Shown here: positions 21,560-32,235 of the stretch, in pieces
Layout: every line of letters starts with the position of its first letter
Position numbering within the stretch: the first letter of the stretch is position 1
From: Argyresthia goedartella
Taxonomy: Eukaryota > Arthropoda > Insecta > Lepidoptera > Argyresthiidae
Assembly: GCA_949825045.1 (NCBI GenBank)
Contig: OX463814.1
Location: 30,522,383-30,586,382 of the forward strand
DNA: 64,000 nucleotides
Direction of reading: 5' to 3'
Notes under the pieces: model-generated
Told to the model about the DNA's origin: nothing
What the model saw: the letters and a program-made list of their open reading frames with translations, nothing else
Databases searched by the model: none
Position numbers and translations under genes: made by a program

Positions 21560-22132
21560 TGTTTAATTTCCACGCCTACCGAACGGCGTGGAATCCGAAG
21601 GGGGTGTGCCTTTGCCAGCACGTGAGAGAAAAGAAGTGATGAAATTTTACTGACCTTGTCACCGTAGACAGGAGATCGAAAGCTCGATTCGAGACAGGAA
21701 TGTGGGATAGGAGCACCAGTTTGGGATAGGATATGGAGTGAATCTCGCTGTCGCTGCCGACGCTGTCGCCGGCGTGCTGCCTGCCGTCACGTGGAGTCGC
21801 CGCTACCGATACGACGTTGTCCAATCTACACGGATCACTTAACCGCTGACGCGAATCTACTTATTTCCCGACGATGTGGTAGATTTACAGTCCGACCAGG
21901 TCCGACACCTGTATTAGAGAATTGTTACACCAAAATTCAATCAATGGCCCGACGCCATGAGCAGACATGTTGTTCTCACCGACGAGACAAGACCAAGAAT
22001 AACCTCCAATTTTTTCCTCTCGTTGGTACGAGTGACATCTGCGGTCCGTTTCCGCTTAGTGATATGCCGATTACTCGCGATCGATTCGCGCAACAAAAAA
22101 CCGGTGCGTTTCCGAAGCATAAATATTAAACA
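21560..22132 (-). repeat. BEL/Pao 5' LTR
   Basis: 573 bp with TG..CA ends, flanked on its outer side by the ATTAT target duplication at 22133-22137. It pairs with 14796-15368. Confidence 0.95.
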
Positions 22133-22850
22133 ATTATCAAACCCTCTCGTTTCCGTATCTACCATCCTACGTCGGATACAACCGCTAATTCGCTTTAACC
22201 GCTCATCTTCGCTTTGTAATCTCGCAATGTCCCGTAAACTCGAAATAACACTTGCGGTATTCGATGCCTGAAACCAGAATATTCCCGGCTGAATTTTTTA
22301 TACTGTCATTCATACCTCCAGGTCCCGCTATTTGCCTGCTTAGCGTGTCGGCAATTTGATTATCAATCACTCGCACAAACTCTATGTTGTAATCGAATTG
22401 CTCTAAAAACATAACCCACCTAGTTACGCGTGCCCCCAATAAAGTCCACGACTTAATGAACGTCAAACTGTTATGATCAGTTCTAATAATAACTTTTTCT
22501 CCCCGCAAATATATCTCAAATCGCTTTAAAGTGTATATAACTGCATAAATTTCCTGTTCGCTGACAGACCATCTCGTTTGAGCTCCCTTAAATGCCTGCG
22601 AACAAAACCCTAAAATTCGTTCCTGGCCCAAATCATCTAATTGATAAACATAGCCCCTAATTACTATAGCGCTGGCGTCGCATTGAACATAATACGTCTT
22701 TCCCGCCAATGGCTGACTCAATATTATACTTTCTGAGAATTGGTTTTTTATCTCGTCAAAAGCACTTTGCACGTGCGCACTCCAAACAAACTTGACTCCA
22801 GACCGTAATAAATTGTATAATGGTTGCGATAACGTTCCAAAATTTTTTTA
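22133..22850 (-). pseudogene. Gypsy-1 RNase H and start of integrase
   Basis: The RT end and RNase H are read in a new frame from about 22845: YVQCDASA (first Asp), SEQEIYAVIYTLKRFEIYL (Glu), IRTDHNSL (Asp) and DNQIADTLSR (last Asp). These cover the RNase H active-site positions. After a further frame break near 22240 the sequence enters the spacer before the integrase zinc finger and stops at the BEL target site. The frame change at about 22840-22850 lies in a run of seven T/A bases, suggesting a 1-bp indel. Confidence 0.85.
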
Positions 22851-24475
22851 TGAACCTCCGAAAGTAATTTACGAACCCCAAAAACGCCCTCAATTGCCTG
22901 ACAGTTCTGGGTGACGGATATAATTTAAGTGTTTCAATTTTGTCCGGGTCCATCTGCAAACCTTGTGTAGACAAAATATGCCCCAATAACTTGACTTTTT
23001 TTTGTGCGAACTTGCATTTTTTTAGTTTGCATGTGAAGCCCGCGTCTTTCAATTTACTCAGAACCGTGTCCACTTGAGACAAATGCTGATCGAAGTCATC
23101 CTCAGTTAAAATCGCCAAATCGTCAACAAAATTTAAACAATATGACCAAACCTCTGGCCCTAAGATTAAGTCCATCGCCCTCGAAAATGAACCCACACTG
23201 GTTTTCAACCCCTGAGGTAAAACGTTGTAAACATAACTTCTGCCTTGATATACAAAACCCGTGTATCGTTTAGATTCGTCTGATAATGGTATAGAATAAT
23301 ACGCATCTTTGATATCAATAACCCCTATGTAATTTATCCGGCGACCCGACTGCAATATCTCACTCATTAAAGGTGTAGTTTCAACTTCCCCAACCATTCC
23401 CGTGTTTAATTGTCGCGCATCTAGTAAAATCCGAACCTCCCCTGACTTCTTTAGTGCACAAGTCAATGGACTGCTGAAATCCGTAGATTGCCTGCTAATA
23501 ATAGCTATCTGTTCCATTTCTTCCAATCGTTTTGTTACTTTATCGCGATATGCGAACGGTATGGGATAGCTTCGTTTTACGAAAGGCGTTTCATCTCTCA
23601 TTTTTATCTCATGTATATATTTATTTGTCCGACCCACCCTATTGCTAAACAACTCTGCATGTTTATTTAACACCGGCAATAACTTTGTTCTGTGTTCAAC
23701 AGGTATTGATGAATTATTCACATATTCCTCTATCATATTTCTACTGGTATCTTGGTCCTGAAATTCCATTGTACAACAACAAGTATCCTGATTAGGGCCA
23801 GTACCTAATGGTATTTCACACATCCGCCCAGCGCTTTGTATAATTAGCCTCTTATTTCCCTCACACATTAAACTGGCTCGCGTCTGTTGTATAAAATCAA
23901 ACCCTAAAATTAAATCTTTAGGGACCCCTGTTAATACTAGCATTGGAGTATCGATAACGCATTCACCTATTGTTAATGGTAACGTGATTAACTTATCAAC
24001 CTTTTCCTTACTGACCCCAAACGCACCTGTGATTCTCAAACTTGGGTTCGGTATTTCCGTTGGTTTTCCCATTTGCCTGCATACTTCATCGTACACTCCC
24101 CGACTTATTACACTGATTTCGCTCCCCGAATCAATCAAACTCCTTACAACAATATTTCCAATACACACATCTATCTCAGGTAATGTCAAGGTACTACATA
24201 GATCGCGCCCACACTCAGTCGAATCGTCGTCTCTGAATATCGTATGTAAACGCCTGTCATTGCGGCCTCTACAATCCAATATCGATTTTTCATCTAAACA
24301 CACGGCATATCCGTGCGCTTTATGCGCTAATAATTGAATAAATTCATTCACACCCACGTTCGAATCCGAATTACACAAATCATACAGTCTATGCTTTCTT
24401 TCAATTTGATCGGCTGTCCACCCCAAGCGTAATAAATATCTGAGCGCGAACGACCCGCGCGAGTCCACTAGTTTT
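22846..24475 (-). pseudogene. Gypsy-1 protease and reverse transcriptase
   Basis: It has no ATG of its own and is entered by a -1 shift from gag. The aspartic protease motif LIDSGSEISVIS lies about 110 residues in. The RT follows with VRILLDARQLN, IGVIDIKDAYYSIPL, LPQGLKTSV and NFVDDLAIL (FVDD catalytic box), then GHILSTQGLQMDPDKI and LRAFLGFVNYFRRFI. Gene order protease-RT-RNase H-integrase is Ty3/gypsy type. The RT is open; the frame fails only at the RT-RNase H junction. Confidence 0.9.
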
Positions 24476-25435
24476 TTGAATTCGAACTTATCGCATTATT
24501 TCTGTCACTTGAACTTTGCCCTGCCTCTGTATTACCTGAACTATCATTGCCCCTTTGAAACTCTATTGCCTTGAAACTAACCTGAGGCTGCCTACCTCTA
24601 CCGCGAAAATAACCGCGAGCGCGCGTCCCAAATTCGTTTCGTGCCTTTGTTCCCGCGTTATAATTATTCCTACGACTCACCGCGTTATATCGCATCGTAT
24701 TTACTCGCAAAGCACGATATTGCCCTCGCATGTAGCTATTCCGCCTTACGTCATTCGTATTCATTGTCTCCGAACTCTGCAACGCACTTAATTCCCCATC
24801 GACATTCCGTTCTAAATGCCGAAGGAACTCGACCACATCTCGTATAGTCATTGGTTCCTTTCTAGCAAAAAACGCTACCTGAATATCGCGCGGCAACTGT
24901 CTGAAAATCGTGTTGATCTTCTCCGTATCAGTAAACGATATCGTAAGCTCATATATGCTATTCAATTGAGAGGCAAAGAATTCTTCCATACTTTGACCTT
25001 TCTTGGAATCGAACTTCGCGGTAAGGAATCTTTGTTTAATTAATTCCTGTTCATTATCTCCCCAAAATACCTCTCTGAAATCTTTTTCAAAATCCGAATA
25101 GGTTCGCCATGAGTCTCTGTATATGCTCATTCGAACTTTTGCAATTCCTACCAAGCTATCCGTTGCCCATATCAAAGCCCTCGAACATCTCCCGAAACTT
25201 TAATATAAGCCTTTAAATCTCTTAAGAAAATAATCGGATTTTCCGAACTCCGCCCATCGAATGTTGGCAACTTCTGTGTCATTTTCACTATGCATGATTG
25301 ACGTTTTTCTACCGATTGTTCAAACGTCTCTAGTTCCTGTCTACTACTAGCATTACTCGTGCTCGAACCACGCTCCAAACTGTCTAATCTATTCACTATT
25401 TCAGATAACAATTGAGTCACCTGTCCTGACGCCAT
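24468..25435 (-). pseudogene. gag: Gypsy-1 gag
   Basis: It starts with ATG at 25435 (MASGQVTQLLSEIVNRLDSL), a coiled-coil-like N-terminus, followed by KLPTFDGRSSENPIIFL, a Ty3-type capsid entry. A 1-nt frame change near 25190 breaks it. The remainder has RTYSDFEKDFREVFWG and an Arg/Gly-rich C-terminus (RGYFRGRGR) instead of a zinc knuckle. It ends at TAG (24468-24470) directly after the AAAAAAC heptamer. Arg/Gly-rich nucleic-acid binding in place of CCHC is a noteworthy trait of this family. Confidence 0.85.
24471..24477 (-). promoter_or_regulatory. Candidate -1 frameshift heptamer, Gypsy-1
   Basis: The minus strand reads A-AAA-AAC, phased so that AAA and AAC are gag codons, immediately followed by the gag TAG. 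The -1 frame after the heptamer (CTA GTG GAC..) is the pol frame. This fits the X-XXY-YYZ rule for programmed -1 frameshifting. Confidence 0.75.
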
Positions 25436-25724
25436 CTCATTATTTAAAACACTTGTCTGCGAAAGTGAGTCGTCTTGTCCAACCCGACTAACATTTTTTT
25501 GCCCGACCCATTATTCGTCAACACTACACCGTCGGCTTGTCCTATGAATTGTGAAAACAATGCCCCTTTTTTTTGTTGTTGCTTATTTCTTAATTACAAA
25601 CTGAACTGTTTAAAATCGTTTCTACGTTGTGTTATTTTTAAAGTAAGGCGTTAGACCTTGATTCTTTTAGAATATCTAGGTATCAGAATATCTAGGATAT
25701 CCTTCGGTCACGGCACCAGAAATT
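25436..25724 (-). other. Gypsy-1 leader with primer binding site
   Basis: On the element strand, six bases (AATTTC) follow the LTR, then TGGTGCCGTGACCGAAGG (plus-strand 25701-25718), the likely tRNA primer site. No ORF is present. The tRNA partner was not identified. Confidence 0.65.
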
Positions 25725-26457
25725 TGTAACGGGGTAACGGCTAAGGTCGAGCCACCGCTATCAGTAGCTATGATCGTCTATTCTATCTACCCCAAAAGAG
25801 ATGTCCCGATTCAGCTGTAAGATTTGTAAGTTAAGAATGATAAGTCTGAATTTCTCGTTCGTTGAGAATTTCGTTAGGCGTACAATAGTCGAACGGAAGA
25901 TTGGTTCAGGAAGTTAGAGTTTCAAGTTAGACAGAGAAAGCATATATGCCCGCAAGCCGGTATTTCGCATCTGTTAGCGGTGTATTGCGCCAGATCGATC
26001 ATTGTTGTATTTTGTGTGATGGTACCATTTATTTTTTGTATATATAGGCGCTTGGAACTTCTTTTAGTGGTCGACCACAATTTATAATATTTGTTTGGGA
26101 TATCGTATAGATATCCGTCGTAGTTTTACGACGTGAGTACTCAATGATATTTCATGTGCTCGCTAGTAGCGGCTTGTGGTGGTTCCAATTATATATTTAG
26201 TTCACGGCAATAACGATCCGAATCGACCGGTTTACACAATTGCGATTTGATTTTCCGAAATGGGTTTGAACTAGCGGTTTCCTCAAAAGGTCCGTAACGT
26301 TTTGAAACCTTCAACTCTACGCAATTTGAGCTGGATGTTATCGAAACGTTGTCATTAGCGCTTTTGGAGATCTAACCCACACCACAGCGAGGTACATACT
26401 CCGGTAAATACCGATCTATGTATCAAACTGACCACAGCACTTCCTCGACCGAGCTCA
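25725..26457 (-). repeat. Gypsy-1 5' LTR
   Basis: 733 bp, about 98% identical to 13858-14590. On the element strand it begins TGAGCTCGG and ends GTTACA. A TATATATA stretch near 26038-26045 is a possible core promoter. Confidence 0.85.
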
Positions 26458-27232
26458 ATCATAAATATTCGACTCAGCCTACACATTAGACCTCCAGCGA
26501 AATTTACATTTAATTTAAAGATGCAACTTGAATCCAAACCGTCCAAGGCAAAGCAAACCAATCTACCCGGTCCTAAACAATGAACTTTAGACTGTAATTT
26601 GATCTCTTCGCGCGTCCCCGACAACATTCAAATGTCAAAAATATCAACAGGATAGGTTATCTGTGTTGACAACGTTTATACTTTGTTCTGAATTTGTTAT
26701 TTCCATCCGCGGAACCTCATCGATCAAACAGTCTCCCTATGCCCTGCCAACCTAGGTTTAGCCGCAACTAAACTCCTGTCTATCCTAGTCTAAAATCCTA
26801 GTGTTATACCACGTCCATTATCGACACCACTCGAAAATGGTTGAGTTTAATTTGAATGTGTTTGTATGTTTAATGACTGTGTGTGTGGGAATTTCAAAAC
26901 TCGCTACTCGAAAGGAATGAGGAAAGGATTAGCCCGCGAATATCCTAAGAGCCAATCCAGGAACCCTATGGTGAAGGAAAAAGGAAATTAGGGTCGCTCC
27001 AAGCCCAGACTCAGACTCAGATCAATTACCTACAAGTTCTTATCTAACGACCCAAGGATAGTTTTGGAATTTGGGGTAGGTTGATTTAAAGGATAGGAAC
27101 TGAGGTATATCTCGGCGCTTCAAACACTCACGAAAATCCACTGTAACACGCAATCACAACTCGTCTAGTTCAGACGCGTAAAACGGCAGACCGAAACTGT
27201 TTAGAATTACTGAAAGACGAGTGTCACAGTAG
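26458..27232. other. No gene recognised
   Basis: This is the high-coordinate flank of Gypsy-1. It does not continue the LINE RT that is cut at 13857. No ORF with a recognisable domain and no structural repeat was found. Confidence 0.5.
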
Positions 27233-27432
27233 CTTGTCGCAGAGACTGAATGCTTCCCTTGCTTGCTTGATAATCTTCTCACGCACCCTTTCTGGGGCGT
27301 GGGGAGTCGGGGTCAGGTCGACGGACCTCTTCCCGAAGAATCGCCTCTGTCCACTCCTGTGGACAGGTCATCGGATGGCCCCTGCGGGCGGTGGTCTTGA
27401 TGTGGCGCTGGTGTGCAGTGGGTGATCGCCGG

Positions 27433-28055
27433 CTAGGCAACCAGGTCGCGTGGCAGGCGGCGGCGGTCGGGCGGGCGCGCGTGGTGCGGCGCCAGTTCGG
27501 CGATGTGCGGAAGATGTGAAGCATCCGCACGCGCGAACATGCCCTTCGCCAGCCTCTGGACAAACTGGTCCACGGTTTCCCATCTTAGGTCCCTCTGGAT
27601 TGTCGCGTTCCTCACGTAGCGGGGGGCGCCGACGATGGTACGCAGAGAGAGGTTCTCTTGGGCTCGGAGTCTCCGTTTGTTCGTCTCCGAGCACAGGGCG
27701 TACCATGCCAGAGCCGCGTAGGTGAGGTGGGTTCTCACGTAGGTCTTGTAGATCCCGAGCTTCGCCCTCAGAGGGAGGCTGGAGTCGAAAAGTGGACGCA
27801 GCTTGGCGCGTGCTACCTTGACCTGGCTGACGACGTTGTCAACGTGTTGCTTCATGGTGAGCCGGCGATCAATGGTCACTCCCAGGTACTTCACCTGCGA
27901 AGACCACTCGATTTGCTGTCCTTGGAGCTGGAGCGATGGTGGAAGGTGAATGCTTCCCCCTCCCACGCTCTCGTATTTATAGACCCCACATGTCTGAAAA
28001 AAAAAAATGGCGTCCTTTGCGGAACACGCGCTGCCCAAGCGAAAGCTTCTCATCT
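27433..28055 (-). pseudogene. Jockey-like LINE RT, C-terminal fragment
   Basis: The frame on the minus strand reads VKYLGVTIDRRLTMKQHV, then LRAKLGIYKTYVRTHLTYA and RLRAQENLSLRTIVGAPRYVRN. This is the well-conserved post-catalytic region of Jockey-clade RT. The catalytic core is missing (5' truncation between about 28010 and 28055, near a poly-T run). The coding part is GC-rich against its flanks and open over about 200 residues, so the copy is fairly recent. The 3' UTR probably extends to about 27230. Confidence 0.85.
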
Positions 28056-28809
28056 CTAACTACACAGGGTCTAATTTCAATCAAACATGCCATGCAGATC
28101 CGCCGTTCTACAAATTGTGTGTACGCATAGTTTCTAATCAACCATTGGCTATCACTCAAATCATTTGGTATTGCCGATACACAGAATTTGTCGATCGCTG
28201 GCTATAAAAAAGCGGTTTTGATTAATTTAAGCCTTCCCGACCGCTAGCGTCTTGGACAAAGACCACTGGAATGATATTCAAACCCGTGATGTCAAACTCG
28301 CCACGTCGTACCAAACAAACGCAATTGTATATTTGCAGTCAACATAATAGCTTTCTCCGTATCGTTCCATAGTAACCTTCCATTATTTAGTTATTCATAA
28401 TTTATTCAGCGCGCAGCCAAATCGGCTCTGATCCCTACACATATCGCAGGAATGCGACAAAAAAACCTGACCTGACCAACCTACGCTCTCGGCTCATTGT
28501 TTTTTGCCAACTTACCCTGAGCTACTCAAAAACCCAAACGTTAAATGAACCGACTCTTGTATTCAATGTGTGTAACAATACAGCGCGGCGATGGGCTAGC
28601 CCTCTGTCACGCAAAATGAAGTATCAAATGTACTGACTCTTATGTACCATTACAAGCTTTATAAGACTACCGAGGAGACTCTGAAGTGCGTTGGGAAAGT
28701 TCGCTAATGCCGGGGTTCCAGATCTCTTGGCGATGCTGAGATCCAGGATTGCAGTATTTTCGGAAGCCCTTAGATGGTCCGTCAACGGTATCCTAGGGAT
28801 TATGTAAAC
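28056..28809. other. No gene recognised
   Basis: No ORF with a known domain and no repeat structure that I can define. Short ORFs near 28060-28207 look like chance. Confidence 0.5.
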
Positions 28810-28985
28810 TCAAACTCAAAAACTTTATTGCAAATAGGCAAAAATAATCTCTTTTACAAGTAAAACTAGTTATATATGGAAGTAAGGTTTCTTAAAAAAT
28901 GTGTCTTCATCATAGTCAGCCCACATCGACCCACTGCTGGGCATAGGCCTCTTCTCTAATGTTCCTTACAAAATCAATCATGTTT
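28810..28985. mobile_element. LINE tail remnants
   Basis: An AAACTC repeat leading to AAAACTTTATTGCAAATAGGC (28809-28838) is a typical lepidopteran LINE 3'-end motif. A separate 'ccactgctgggcataggcctc' motif near 28930-28952 is a very common 3'-end motif of RTE-like elements in Lepidoptera. Family names are from general knowledge, not a search. Confidence 0.5.
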
Positions 28986-29522
28986 TATCTTATGTGATAT
29001 TTTCTAACACGAATTAAGATGAAATTTGCATGTCTTCAGCTACAAATTAGTATTTAGATGTGTAACAATAATCAATTTTTATTTGATGACTTAAAAAAGC
29101 ATGGAACCATGGAAAAACGCAATTATAGATATAACACAAAAGAAGAATGAAACTGTAACGGAGAATTGAATATATGTTACCACTTTAACGATTTTTTTCA
29201 ATTTTTAACAGACATTGGTGTAGAAAAAACCATAACCATACCAAAATAAAAACACTAACCTCCCTTTTTCAAAAAACTAATCAAACAATTAAATCCCTGA
29301 CCCCAAATTACCCTAGAAAAGGGATCGATTTTCCTCTACTACTCGAAATGGCTCGCGTTTTTTAAAGGTTAACTTTGAAAAAGGCGTGACGTCTAACTAT
29401 AGTTCTGAAAACTTCCAAACATTAGCAATTTGAATAAGGCTCTTACACCCCTACTGGTCTTTATGAATTTGTATGTAGTTTGTAAGAGTAGATATACGTG
29501 TGCTACCCAAAACACAGCGCGC
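28986..29522. other. No gene recognised
   Basis: AT-rich sequence without supportable features. Confidence 0.5.
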
Positions 29523-29695
29523 TCCTCTTAGGTCCATATTAAAAAACCGCTCTCAGCTCTGAGAGCCACCTCAAGCGCGTGAAAACGACATATTTGATAT
29601 GGCGGAACCGTCATTGGGACTTAGCTGAAACAGCTCTCAGAGCTGAGAGTGTTTTATTATAAGGGGCCTTAGAGTGGTTTGTAGAAAAATCCAAT
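29523..29695. mobile_element. MITE-like element with palindromic termini
   Basis: The ends are imperfect inverted repeats of about 40 bp: 'taggtccatattaa' at the left pairs with 'ttataaggggccttag' at the right. Each end contains the self-complementary CTCTCAG(CT/AG)CTGAGAG at 29552-29567 and 29634-29649. Length about 170 bp, no coding capacity. Confidence 0.6.
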
Positions 29696-29706
29696 TAGTC
29701 TAGTGT

Positions 29707-30028
29707 GTTGCAGACCGAAAGCTAAGCTTTATTAGTTTAGCTTAGATGCATGCAGAGCTGACGCAGTTTTTCATGCCTGTGTGCAGACTGCAAACTATGA
29801 GCTAACTAAAATATGCGAAGTTAAGTGAGTTGTGTGTGCCGATGCGCAGCTACACTTACCGCTACTGCTTACCCTGGCAGCCCTTCGCGTCTTTTTCGCC
29901 AGTGCCGTCCGGTGCCTTACGAAACCCTGACTGAGCTTTCGCTTAGTTCTTGATGTGCACGGGACATATTTCAACTCGTTTGATTTAGCTTTGGATTAGC
30001 TATTCCAGCTTAGTTCTCAGTCTGCAAC
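29707..30028. mobile_element. MITE-like element, about 320 bp
   Basis: The left end GTTGCAGACCGAAAGCTAAGC and the right end GCTTAGTTCTCAGTCTGCAAC are inverted repeats with a few mismatches. It has no ORF. A direct target duplication was not clear. Confidence 0.5.
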
Positions 30029-30663
30029 CGGCTTAAGAATAACTTTTCAAGACATTGGGATTTTATGCCGATATTATCACAAAAGTACGCGGGGAAGGGG
30101 GGAGAGATCACTCATACTGCGTCGCACTTTTCTATACCACATAGTCACGTCGTGTTCGCCCTGCAAAAAAAAAGTGAAAAAAGTTTCAAGTGTTTTTGAG
30201 GAAGTTACTGGTTGGTGATTACGTCGGCCTGTTGTTCCAAAGAGAGCCTTGCTGCGCTGTATCTTCCACGTTTAGCAACAAATGTACTGGATACTGGATT
30301 CATCGATGGTTGGAAACCGCGGTAAAAGATTACCAGAGCTCAGCGGCAGTGAATAATGTATGAGCACCCGCTAACCGGAGCGAATAATTCATTTAAATGC
30401 GGACACGGCGCGGCCCTAAACCCGCTTCGAATTCGCCTCTGGCTCGTTTATTGACGATGTCTTTTGGGGCGCGGATAGGGTTGACGAGAATTGTGGAATC
30501 TGGGCAGAAATACGCATTTTTGGGGCAAAGTCAGGTATGTTACCTGTTCTTTAGAATAGATAATTATGCTTTGAGGCATACCATGAATAATGTGACTTTG
30601 GTTTTACTATGATTTAGACATATAAGTAATATTTCAGATTTATGTCTAATTTGTAAGATTATA
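30029..30663. other. No gene recognised
   Basis: An ORF at 30397-30612 has no recognisable domain. Nothing else can be supported. Confidence 0.45.
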
Positions 30664-30738
30664 AGATGTAGATCAGTGTCGAATTTTGTTACATTTATTT
30701 ATATAGATGTAACTAAATTCGACCTAGATCTACATCTA
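30664..30738. repeat. Imperfect 29-bp inverted repeat
   Basis: The arm starting GATGTAGATCAGTGTCG pairs with the arm CGACCTAGATCTACATC across a short AT-rich loop at about 30693-30709. Confidence 0.7.
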
Positions 30739-30750
30739 CATTAATAGTAG

Positions 30751-30814
30751 TATTTTAAGTATTTGGTATTTTAAGTATTTGGTATTTTAAGTATTTGGTA
30801 TTTTAAGTATTCTT
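30751..30814 (+). repeat. 16-bp tandem repeat, four units
   Basis: The unit TATTTTAAGTATTTGG is repeated at 30751, 30767, 30783 and 30799, with the last copy diverging at its end. Confidence 0.9.
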
Positions 30815-30926
30815 GTAGTAATAATATTTTTTTTTCTTTTTATTAATATTTAAGTACTCGTTTATTGTAGTACTCATAGCCAACCACTGCTCAGCAATCA
30901 ACATTTTCCCATCTTACCTCTAACCT

Positions 30927-31030
30927 AGTTTTCTGGAAGAGATCTCTTATTAGAGATAAGCTCGCCTTTGTACACTGTATTCATGTAACTCTTGTTACAA
31001 TTATGAAATGAAATAAAAAATACAAATTAT
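30927..31030 (+). mobile_element. LINE 3' end remnant
   Basis: 'ctggaagagatctcttattagagataag' followed by an AT-rich AAATGAAATAAAAAAT end is a common 3'-UTR block of moth LINEs. Related pieces occur on the minus strand near 36410-36450 and 38120-38160. Confidence 0.5.
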
Positions 31031-31057
31031 GAAAATATCAAATGAAATGATCGTTCA

Positions 31058-31365
31058 AAGAGCTCCATTGTCTAATGGGTTTGCTTGCTTCTCACACAGG
31101 AGTTGAAGGTTTCAATCCTTAACATGTACCAATGAGATAATTTGTTTATCTTAAGTACATTATCGGACGTTTAGTGTTTCGGATGACACGTTAAGCTGTA
31201 GGTCTCGTCTACTAACGCTACTTGGTAGTGGTCGTAAAACCCCTCCACCAACCCGCACTGAGCCAGCGTGTTGGAGTATGGCTTAATCTTACTCGTATCC
31301 GGGTAAAGGTCTGTGCCCCTCGGGGGGGACATTCATGGACTAACTATATATTTTTTTAATTATAT
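31058..31365 (+). mobile_element. tRNA-derived SINE, family D
   Basis: The head has TGTCTAATGGGTT (A-box-like) and GGTTTCAATCC (degenerate B box). The body has 'gtttcggatgacacgttaagctg' and 'ggtagtggtcgtaaaaccc', and a T-rich end. This body type is widespread in Lepidoptera as far as I recall. Confidence 0.65.
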
Positions 31366-31386
31366 TATGCATCAGCTGTAAATATA

Positions 31387-32038
31387 GGGTGTCGATTTGT
31401 TAAGTAACGCCCGACTCAGGGGTGAATATTTTTACGACTCTGAAGCAAAATATGTTGAAAAGGTTACTTTGCTTTCAGTCAAAAAATCCTAATAATCATT
31501 AACTTCTATCGCTTGCTACCGCGCTCGCAATATCGACGCAGTAGCGGCGCGCGCGCGCTTCGTTAACCATGGAACTGTCAAGGAGCGCATACGCAAAATG
31601 GCTGCCATGTCACGGCGCGCTGCGGCCCGTTTCATTAAAAATTGCGATAACTCTGTTTTTTCTATGGGACCTATACCTGAATGTTACGTGGTTGGAAAGA
31701 ATATTAAACAAGCTAAACCAATAAAAATTGTTAAGTCCAGTTTAGCTTAGCAATATATTCAAAATTCTAATTTGAAATCAGGATGCCTACTTCAGACCGC
31801 GGTCATATTTGATTACGTGACAGACAGGCCCTTTTTTACGCGATCATATTTGATAACGTGACAGACCAATGTTTAACCGGCTGGGGGAACCCGCACATTG
31901 CGGTTATTCCAGGACAAATTGAACAAGGCAATTTGTGAATCAAAATGAAGCAAGGGAAAAAAATAACAAATTTTTTGGTTATAAGATATACGTAAACTAT
32001 GATCCTTGAGTCGGGCGACACTTTACAAATCAACACCC
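31387..32038. mobile_element. TA-flanked DNA transposon relic/MITE with 36-bp TIRs
   Basis: The left end GGGTGTCGATTTGTTAAGT..CGCCCGACTCA and right end TGAGTCGGGCG..CACTTTACAAATCAACACCC are inverted repeats over about 36 bp. TA dinucleotides lie at 31385-31386 and 32039-32040. Length 652 bp. The interior has a GC-rich patch (31520-31630) but no transposase frame. TA flanks suggest a Tc1/mariner-type target choice; the superfamily is inference. A local 45-bp duplication (CATATTTGAT..CGTGACAGAC) lies at 31802-31870. Confidence 0.75.
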
Positions 32039-32089
32039 TATTTACGTCGGTATTAAACATATACTTGTGTATGTATGTAACTGGAATCC

Positions 32090-32235
32090 CTATTTAAGGG
32101 CTGCGGTCCGGTTGGTCGGTCGCACACGGTTTGAATACTTTGTTTCCTAATTGCATTTGCGAGGATCCACTGCGTTGATTGGAACGGACCTTTTTAATCG
32201 GGGTCACAATTTGGCGCTGATCCGTCGTGTGTAGT
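32090..32235 (+). repeat. Possible LTR end with primer-site-like sequence
   Basis: A 'gaacggacc...ggggtcaca' stretch is followed by ATTTGGCGCTGATCCG, which looks like an LTR end (..ACA) next to a primer binding site (TGGCGC..). The same layout is seen in Gypsy-2 (ACA-TTT-TGGCGCCC). No partner LTR is in the window. Confidence 0.35.

Larger units (their letters stand above)
14796..22132 (-). mobile_element. BEL/Pao LTR retrotransposon nested in Gypsy-1
   Basis: A 7337-bp insertion with 573-bp LTRs (14796-15368 and 21560-22132) that differ at 5 positions (0.9%). The LTR ends form the inverted repeat TGTTTAAT/ATTAAACA. Both flanks carry a 5-bp target duplication ATTAT (14791-14795 and 22133-22137). 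Order on the minus strand is LTR, leader, gag, stop, protease-RT, integrase, LTR. It is dead: the RNase H region is deleted and a LINE tail sits in the integrase. Confidence 0.95.
13858..26457 (-). mobile_element. Gypsy-1: nested Ty3/gypsy LTR retrotransposon
   Basis: Minus-strand element with 733-bp LTRs at both ends, gag at 25435-24468 and protease-RT-RNase H pol from 24468 down. The integrase is cut after its zinc-binding part. A BEL/Pao element at 14796-22132 interrupts it. The LTRs differ at about 15 positions (2%). The expected target duplication is not visible: the low flank reads ..gtagct and the high flank atcata.. . It is dead through frameshifts in gag and pol, the insertion, and loss of the integrase core. 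Confidence 0.85.
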
